DNA of 19,180 nucleotides, from the NCBI GenBank assembly GCA_031255695.1, contig JAIRSA010000127.1:1-19180 (forward strand), given 5' to 3'. A model generated the notes under the pieces. The model ran no database searches and was not told the origin of the DNA. It saw only the letters and a list, made by a program, of their open reading frames with translations. This stretch comes from Eubacteriales Family XIII. Incertae Sedis bacterium (GTDB lineage: Bacteria > Bacillota > Clostridia > Peptostreptococcales > Anaerovoracaceae). Positions 15,701-19,180 of the stretch are shown here, piece after piece. Positions within the stretch are counted from its first letter, which is position 1. The number at the start of each line of letters is the position of its first letter. The position numbers were made by a program, and so were the translations under genes.

Positions 15701-16950
15701 AGCCCCAGGCCACCAGCGACGTGGGCGGCGGGTTCAATATGGGCTACCTCGACGCGGGCGGCAGCATATCATACAGGATCGACGTGCAGGAAGCCGGCGA
15801 CTATGATGTGAGCTTCCGCACTGCCGGGGAGGGCGTTGGCAGGTACGGGCTGTCGGTCGACGGCGTCAGCGTCGGCAATGTGACCACAAGGCACACAGGC
15901 GCCTGGCAGAACTGGACGACACTCGATCCGGTCACGGTCAGCCTGCCTGCAGGCGAGCACATATTCAAGATCGATATATTGGCGAGCGGGGGCAACATCA
16001 ACTGGTTTGAGTTCAACTCCGAGAAGACGCCGCTGGCGTACAAGCAGATCCTCCCGATAGGCGCCACACGGGTCGAAGCGGAAGACTGCTACGAAGTGCA
16101 GGGCAGCGCAAGGCCCGAGGCGACCAGCGACGTGGGCGGCGGGCAGAATATGGGCTACCTCGACGCAGGCAACGGCATGTCATACAGGATCGCCGTGGAT
16201 AAGGCCGGCGACTACGAGCTGCGTTTCCGCACCGCGGGGACTGGCACGGCCAGATACGCGCTGTCAGTGGACGGCGCCGGCGTCGGCACCGCGACGACAA
16301 GGAACACAGGCGGATGGCAGAACTGGACGACGATCGATCCGGTCACGGTCAGTCTGCCCGCCGGCGAGCACATATTCAAGATCGACATAGCGGCAGGCGG
16401 CAGCAACCTCAACTGGTTTGAGTTCGACGCCGGTACGGGCGCCTTCGCCGTGGCTGCGGACAAGCCGTCCAAGGCCCTCACTGTCACAGGGGAGGGATAC
16501 GCCCCAGGGCAGAGCATAGAGCTTGCGGTGGCCTACAACAGGGCGCCTGCCTATAACGACAGCGACTACCGCGCCTTTGTGGAGGCCGACGGCAGCGGCG
16601 CCGTCTCGGTGGCGATACCGGCATCGGTGACAGCGGGCAGCCCATGGCTGGGCGGGCACAGATATTATGTGTCGCTGAACGGCAAGGCCGAGTATGCGCC
16701 GATAGAGACCACCGTACTGAAGATAATCGCCCCGGTGCGCCTCACGAAACGCGTTTCGGAGAAGGGCTTCAAGCTGGATTGGCAGACGGACGCGGCAGAG
16801 TACAGGTTTACCTCAAGCAACAACTCGGTGGCCTCCGTGGACCAGGAGGGCAATGTGAAGCTGCTGAGGGCCGGCACGGCCGTCCTGACCCTCCGCGATG
16901 CAGGGGACAGCGGCATGTCGTCCACAGTGATGCTGAGCGTATCCTGGTAA
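12763..16950 (+). CDS. Secreted GH3 enzyme (beta-glucosidase type) with swapped domain order and CBM6-like modules
   Basis: A 1395-residue secreted glycoside hydrolase with signal peptide (1 to ~27, VLA/IP). The usual GH3 order is reversed. First comes the alpha/beta sandwich 'C' domain (~33-230, AAEGMVLLENDGVLPL), carrying the likely acid/base E146 in SGEGSDR. A fibronectin III-like domain (~288-395), a CBM-like module (~450-590) and an Ala/Gly/Asp/Pro linker (~595-658) follow. Then comes the (beta/alpha)8 barrel (~660-955) with DGPAGLR (D717), GRNFEYYSEDP (779 on), KHYAANNQE (K813/H814) and the nucleophile D892 in VMTDW. Two CBM6-like modules (~960-1085, ~1100-1223), an Ig-like region and a Big_2-like end follow. 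There is no SLH, dockerin or LPXTG anchor. Known swapped GH3s (R. albus, B. fibrisolvens) are beta-glucosidases; xylosidase cannot be excluded. An ideal AAGGAGGT lies 7 nt before the ATG. It probably shares the GH9 transcript. Confidence 0.92.
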   Translation: MKRKISSIALSLIMLIATIPGGAPVLAIPADGNIALSRAVAAEGMVLLENDGVLPLRAGAKVSMFGSGQVNFIKGGTGSGDVNVDYVVNMLAGMRNKAAEGKIVLDAATAAKYEASAGFALTQADVEAARAVSDVAVIVISRNSGEGSDRAASKGDYYMSDAEIAMVSMVSAAFDNVVVVMNVGGVVDMTWTEAFPSIKAALLAGQPGMEGGNAVADVLCGDSYPSGKLVDTYARSYSDYPSSSHFGTTAVEYYEDIFVGYRWFSTADPAYSKVKYEFGYGKSYTTFAIDQESVTIEGDEIRVSARVTNTGARVGKEVVQAYFRAPDKELIKPARELAAFAKTRELRPGESQTLEMKFKKSDMASYDEYGKTGNTSAYVLEAGEYSFYVGNSVKDAKPAGAYTQAETVVTQQLAAALEPMQQFERLVDPATGETEMIGPEPLPPPDVIHSVSGTSSTTIQAAEPYTRTGGIVFETVPATGRPCIAFFNNGEELVYQLDVEKAGTYDIVVNYALGRASIADAMDILVNNALQPGIRFAMAQTGDGNNNGEWYNPADSAVYKISLPEGLCLLKFRSKSSAGNLNYFTLSPEGPAPVSPEAYAAAGAGYAAALDAAADYVTGVVAALDDAAPGDGGDVAAAPGDGDDAAPAPGGGGYVPSLPYKLSDVYYGYVSMYDFVDQMSNAELADLSQGHSGALGGGTGIIGGIAKYGAPGMETADGPAGLRISSRATAWPIGTMIASTWNTELVEAIGNAVGVEALLNGVDIWLAPGMNIHRNPRCGRNFEYYSEDPLVTGKIAAAITKGVQANGVGVTVKHYAANNQETNRSSSNTIASERALREIYLEGFRIAVEEAQPWCVMTSYNLINGTETAESYDLVSTILRDEWGFEGLVMTDWSNNNSTHYKEAIAGNDIKMPNGSVSNLTAALESGDLERGALVRNISRIMEVTMKSQPFLRTLKTHAIGEGVTRVEAEYYSDVAGTPKPQATSDVGGGFNMGYLDAGGSISYRIDVQEAGDYDVSFRTAGEGVGRYGLSVDGVSVGNVTTRHTGAWQNWTTLDPVTVSLPAGEHIFKIDILASGGNINWFEFNSEKTPLAYKQILPIGATRVEAEDCYEVQGSARPEATSDVGGGQNMGYLDAGNGMSYRIAVDKAGDYELRFRTAGTGTARYALSVDGAGVGTATTRNTGGWQNWTTIDPVTVSLPAGEHIFKIDIAAGGSNLNWFEFDAGTGAFAVAADKPSKALTVTGEGYAPGQSIELAVAYNRAPAYNDSDYRAFVEADGSGAVSVAIPASVTAGSPWLGGHRYYVSLNGKAEYAPIETTVLKIIAPVRLTKRVSEKGFKLDWQTDAAEYRFTSSNNSVASVDQEGNVKLLRAGTAVLTLRDAGDSGMSSTVMLSVSW
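15642..16437 (+). repeat. Tandem duplication of a CBM6-like module (411-bp period)
   Basis: The two modules are 137 codons apart, for example GTGGGCGGCGGG at 15721 and 16132. In the stretch 15904-15975 against 16315-16386, 66 of 72 bases match by hand count, mostly with silent or conservative changes. Both contain TRVEAE, the SDVGGG..NMGYLDAG block and a WFEF end. The strong DNA identity points to recent duplication or gene conversion. Confidence 0.88.
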
Positions 16951-16975
16951 TACAGCCGCACAGCAGCATGCCACA

Positions 16976-17046
16976 CAATAGCACGCGGCAATAGCACGCA
17001 CAGCAATAGCACGCACGGCAATAGCATGTTGCATAATAGCATACCA
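16976..17046 (+). repeat. Short tandem array, ~15-nt unit CAATAGCACGCACGG
   Basis: Units start at 16976 (13 nt), 16989, 17004, 17019 and 17034. The first three are close to CAATAGCACGCACGG; the last two are degenerate (CAATAGCATGTTGCA, TAATAGCATACCAGC). There are no spacers between units, so it is not a CRISPR array. Confidence 0.8.
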
Positions 17047-17105
17047 GCCGGAGGCATAGCGCGGCCCGCCGCGCGGGCACAGGCCCCGGCATAATGGGCG
17101 CATAC

Positions 17106-17136
17106 ACAGGCACCGCAGAACTTTTGCGGTGCCTGT
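17106..17136 (+). terminator. Strong hairpin behind the GH3 gene, possible terminator
   Basis: ACAGGCACCGCA (17106-17117) pairs perfectly with TGCGGTGCCTGT (17125-17136) around a 7-nt loop. What follows (AATATTG) is AT-rich but has no proper T-run. It lies 155 bp after the GH3 stop and before an AT-rich promoter, so it is the best candidate for ending the GH9-GH3 transcript. Confidence 0.55.
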
Positions 17137-17158
17137 AATATTGTGCGCTGCTATTGTG

Positions 17159-17231
17159 TGGACTGGATTGGTACAAATTAATATAATAATATCAATATAA
17201 TACTAGAAAAATTCGATAACTGTGGTATAAT
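17159..17231 (+). promoter_or_regulatory. Promoter region of the solute-binding protein gene
   Basis: The DNA turns sharply AT-rich here. The best -10 is TATAAT at 17226-17231, preceded by TGG, an extended -10; no good -35 stands at the right distance. A second possible promoter is TGGACT (17159-17164), a 17-bp spacer and TATAAT (17182-17187). A third TATAAT lies at 17196-17201. Transcription from the first would start near 17238, about 42 nt before the ATG. Confidence 0.65.
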
Positions 17232-17279
17232 TCTTTCAAGGGGATAAATCATTTTGCAATCTTTTCAGGGGGGTTTCTT

Positions 17280-18923
17280 ATGTACAGCAAGCGATTTTTA
17301 TTATTAGTGGCGGCGGCCATGCTGCCTGCCGTGTTTTTGGCCTCATGCAGCGCGAAAGCGGAGGAACCTCAGGACAGCGGCGAGCTTAAGGTCCTGCGCG
17401 TAGCATTGCCGGGTTCATTGTCGACGATCGACATAAACCAGGAGGCGGGGATTTTCAATTATTATATATCGTCGCTCTGCCAGGAGGGCCTGGTCTCGAT
17501 TTCCGGCGAAGGCGCGATAGAGCCGGCATTGGCGGAGTCGTGGGAGGACGATGACGCGACGGTATGGAAGTTCAAGATACGCGAGGGCGCCATGTTCCAG
17601 GACGGGACGCCTGTGACCGCAGACGATGTGGTCTACTGCATACAGCGGGCGAGCGATCCGGTGCTGTCGCCGGGCACATCGGTCTACTTCCCCAGCTATC
17701 TGAAGAGCGTGGCGAAGACGGGGGAGTATGAGATCACGATAACCCTCGACGGGCCGCATGCGGGCTTCCTGTGGTCTGTTTCCAATACGGGCGGCCTCTT
17801 TGTCACGTCCAAGAGTTTCGCGGAGATGGCGGGCAATCTAGGCTCGCCCGAGGATCTGGTAATGGGTTCGGGGCCTTACCAGGTGACTGAGTTCAGGCAG
17901 GGCAAGCATGTCATATTGGAAAGCGTCGACACATGGTGGGGCGGGAGGCCGGAGATAGACATCGTCCGCATCGATTTCATAACAGACGAGGATGTGCGGC
18001 TCGACGCCTTCAAGAGAGGGAATATAGACTTCACCATCAACGTGCCGGCGGAGCGGGTGGAGGAATGGGCGGCCGTGGACGGGGCCGTGCTGAAATTCAT
18101 GCCGGACCGCTCGTACCAGGGCATTACTTTCGATGCTTCCATACCGCCATTTGACGACATACACGTCAGAAGGGCCATAGCCTACGCGATAGACAGGCAG
18201 GCCATCGTGGACGATATCCTGATGGGGCACGCAGAGGTGGCCACGGCGATATCGTCGCCAGAGCAGTTCGCGGCGGATATGGACAGGGACGAGGCGGCCC
18301 AAAAGATCAGCGAGGTCTTCTATTATGGATATTCCATGGAGAAGGCGAAGGGGGAGATGGCGCTGTCGACGGTCCCGAAGGGCTTCGCTGCGGAGATAAG
18401 CTATCCGGACAGCTACCCGGATGTGGGCAGGGCCAGCCGCATGATCGCGGAAAAGCTGAAGCAGATCGGCATAGAACTGAATGTCCGGGAAATAAGCCTC
18501 GAACAGTGGCTGAACGATGTGGGCGACGGCGAGCAGGGCATGGCCTGGATGATATACGTGCCCACGTCGGCGGAGCCTGGGGAGATAACCAGCTGGCTGC
18601 TCGACGCGAGGGGCCAAAGCACGAACCCGGCGAACTGGTATGACAGCGAGGTGGCGGAGCTCACGGCCAGGGTGGGCGTGGCGCAGTCACTGGAAGAGCA
18701 GATCGAACTGATACTGGAGGCAAACTCGATAGCCCAGGAGGCTGCGATCTACGTGCCGGTATACTGGGGGCGCACCGCCATCGCCTTCGGCAAAGGCGTG
18801 TCGGCCGACACCTACAGCCCGTACACCCTGCTTACAAAGTGGGCCCTGGCCTTCGACGTGCCGGCGACGCCGGCCCCACAGTCGCCATACAACGATGTCC
18901 GCATCCCAAAGCTGAGAAATTGA
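17280..18923 (+). CDS. Lipoprotein solute-binding protein, SBP_bac_5 (peptide/oligosaccharide) family
   Basis: A 547-residue extracellular binding protein of an ABC importer. The N-terminus is a lipoprotein signal with lipobox LASC and lipid-bearing C23. The mature part follows the family-5 pattern: an N-terminal lobe with LPGSLSTIDINQ; DGTPVTADDVVYCIQRASDP; GSGPYQVTEFRQGKHVILE; and the hinge-side block DIHVRRAIAYAIDRQAIVDDIL. The length is normal. Family members bind peptides, nickel, or cello- and other oligosaccharides (known in Thermotoga). The position behind a GH9/GH3 pair makes sugar binding plausible but does not prove it. No permease or ATPase gene lies beside it in this window. The start is set by AGGGGGGT at 17267-17274. 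It has its own promoter, so it can be regulated apart from the hydrolases. Confidence 0.92.
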   Translation: MYSKRFLLLVAAAMLPAVFLASCSAKAEEPQDSGELKVLRVALPGSLSTIDINQEAGIFNYYISSLCQEGLVSISGEGAIEPALAESWEDDDATVWKFKIREGAMFQDGTPVTADDVVYCIQRASDPVLSPGTSVYFPSYLKSVAKTGEYEITITLDGPHAGFLWSVSNTGGLFVTSKSFAEMAGNLGSPEDLVMGSGPYQVTEFRQGKHVILESVDTWWGGRPEIDIVRIDFITDEDVRLDAFKRGNIDFTINVPAERVEEWAAVDGAVLKFMPDRSYQGITFDASIPPFDDIHVRRAIAYAIDRQAIVDDILMGHAEVATAISSPEQFAADMDRDEAAQKISEVFYYGYSMEKAKGEMALSTVPKGFAAEISYPDSYPDVGRASRMIAEKLKQIGIELNVREISLEQWLNDVGDGEQGMAWMIYVPTSAEPGEITSWLLDARGQSTNPANWYDSEVAELTARVGVAQSLEEQIELILEANSIAQEAAIYVPVYWGRTAIAFGKGVSADTYSPYTLLTKWALAFDVPATPAPQSPYNDVRIPKLRN

Positions 18924-18958
18924 GATTAAAGCCGGGCGGCCGAAGCCTGAGAAATTGA
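18912..18958 (+). repeat. 12-bp direct repeat, first copy covering the SBP stop codon
   Basis: CTGAGAAATTGA at 18912-18923 ends with the TGA stop of the binding-protein gene. The same 12 bases recur at 18947-18958, 35 bp later. I saw no hairpin with T-run between this gene and the next promoter. Confidence 0.7.
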
Positions 18959-18960
18959 TT

Positions 18961-18988
18961 TTCAAAAAAGCATCTATTATGATATAAT
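18961..18988 (+). promoter_or_regulatory. Extended -10 promoter for the gene at the right edge
   Basis: TTCAAA (18961-18966, 4 of 6 to TTGACA), a 16-bp spacer, then TGA-TATAAT with the -10 at 18983-18988. The region is AT-rich between GC-rich flanks. The transcript would start near 18995, leaving a leader of about 100 nt. Confidence 0.7.
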
Positions 18989-19012
18989 TGAAGGCAGCAA
19001 GGCGGCGGGACG

Positions 19013-19046
19013 GCAGGGCAGCAGGGCGGCATGGCCGCTGCCCTGC
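19013..19046 (+). other. Hairpin in the leader of the right-edge gene
   Basis: GCAGGGCAGC (19013-19022) is the perfect complement of GCTGCCCTGC (19037-19046), with a 14-nt loop. It lies about 20 nt behind the predicted transcription start and 48 nt before the ATG. No T-run follows. Its role, stability or control, is open. Confidence 0.5.
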
Positions 19047-19094
19047 TGACTGGCGGCGTCTGGACGGCATTGTATGATGACTGTGGAGGTGAAG

Positions 19095-19180
19095 ATGCAA
19101 GACATATTTATCAGCAAAATACATATCGAGAAGGTCAGGCACCTGAAGGATATCACTATCGAGCTGTCTGACACCGAGCG
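19095..19180 (+). CDS. N-terminus of a probable AAA-type ATPase (cut by window edge)
   Basis: Only 28 codons are visible. The start is well supported: GGAGG at 19085-19089, 5 nt before the ATG, behind a promoter. The peptide begins MQDIFISKIHIEKVRHLKDI and continues ITIELSDTE. The pattern of a short strand, a K/R-rich turn and 'LKDITIEL' is typical of the first strands of SMC/OLD-like AAA ATPases (AAA_15/AAA_23 type), where a P-loop normally follows within about 20 residues. That P-loop would lie outside the window, so the call rests on the N-terminal pattern alone. Such proteins include repair and phage-defence ATPases, but nothing here decides between them. Confidence 0.6.
   Translation, partial: MQDIFISKIHIEKVRHLKDITIELSDTE

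Larger units (their letters stand above)
16971..17161. other. 191-bp spacer segment framed by 13-bp inverted repeats
   Basis: CCACACAATAGCA (16971-16983) is the exact reverse complement of TGCTATTGTGTGG (17149-17161). The segment holds 15-nt tandem repeats, a compact palindrome (17059-17074) and a strong hairpin (17106-17136). It is non-coding. No clear target-site duplication flanks it, so a MITE-like origin is only a possibility; the outer arms may also simply pair in RNA. Confidence 0.55.

Noticed and set aside
16976..17046. Possible CRISPR array
   Set aside because: Units of 15 nt follow without spacers; they are a plain short tandem repeat and no cas genes are present.
19031..19171. Alternative short ORF overlapping the right-edge ATPase start
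   Set aside because: It starts inside a hairpin loop without a ribosome site; the frame starting at 19095 has GGAGG at proper spacing and a sensible N-terminus.

Overview
The window looks like a GC-rich member of the Firmicutes/Clostridia that degrades plant fibre, probably an anaerobe. Supporting this are addB (AddAB-type rather than RecBCD recombination), S-layer-homology (SLH) cell-wall anchoring, an InlB/Flg_new repeat, strong GGAGG ribosome binding sites, TGnTATAAT promoters, and a permuted GH3 enzyme of the kind known from Ruminococcus albus and Butyrivibrio. Every gene I can support lies on the + strand. Codon use is unusual for GC-rich DNA, with frequent ATA (Ile) and AGG (Arg). I cannot name a species.

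Left part (1-5484), housekeeping and metabolism: the 3' part of addB (nuclease domain and Fe-S cluster, with two low-complexity expansions); 21 bp later an APC-superfamily permease resembling polyamine/amino-acid transporters; then a saccharopine-dehydrogenase-like reductase; a ~75-bp tandem repeat; and a small cytosolic SGNH hydrolase with a GTG start. The permease and dehydrogenase may form a polyamine or basic amino acid module.

Middle part (5485-16950), polysaccharide degradation: a 505-bp spacer with a good extended -10 promoter and a ~300-nt leader that begins with a strong hairpin. It leads into a 2197-residue surface protein carrying two complete GH9 cellulase-type halves in tandem, then an InlB repeat and three SLH domains. 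After 179 bp of repeats and a 15-bp perfect hairpin comes a 1395-residue secreted GH3 enzyme. Its GH3 domains are in swapped order, with a carbohydrate-binding-like module between them and two CBM6-like modules behind. Together they would cut beta-glucan at the cell surface and hydrolyse the released oligosaccharides outside the cell.

Right part (16951-19180): a 329-bp spacer with 15-nt tandem repeats, a hairpin and a 13-bp inverted-repeat frame; its own extended -10 promoter; a lipoprotein solute-binding protein (SBP_bac_5 family) with no ABC permease next to it; then a third extended -10 promoter and the first 28 codons of what looks like an AAA ATPase, cut by the window edge.

A recurring oddity is that sequence around several stop codons is repeated in the spacer that follows. 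The most unusual items are the double GH9 SLH protein with its unrecognised beta-rich modules, the permuted GH3, and the repeat-filled spacers. I saw no CRISPR array, tRNA, rRNA or insertion sequence.
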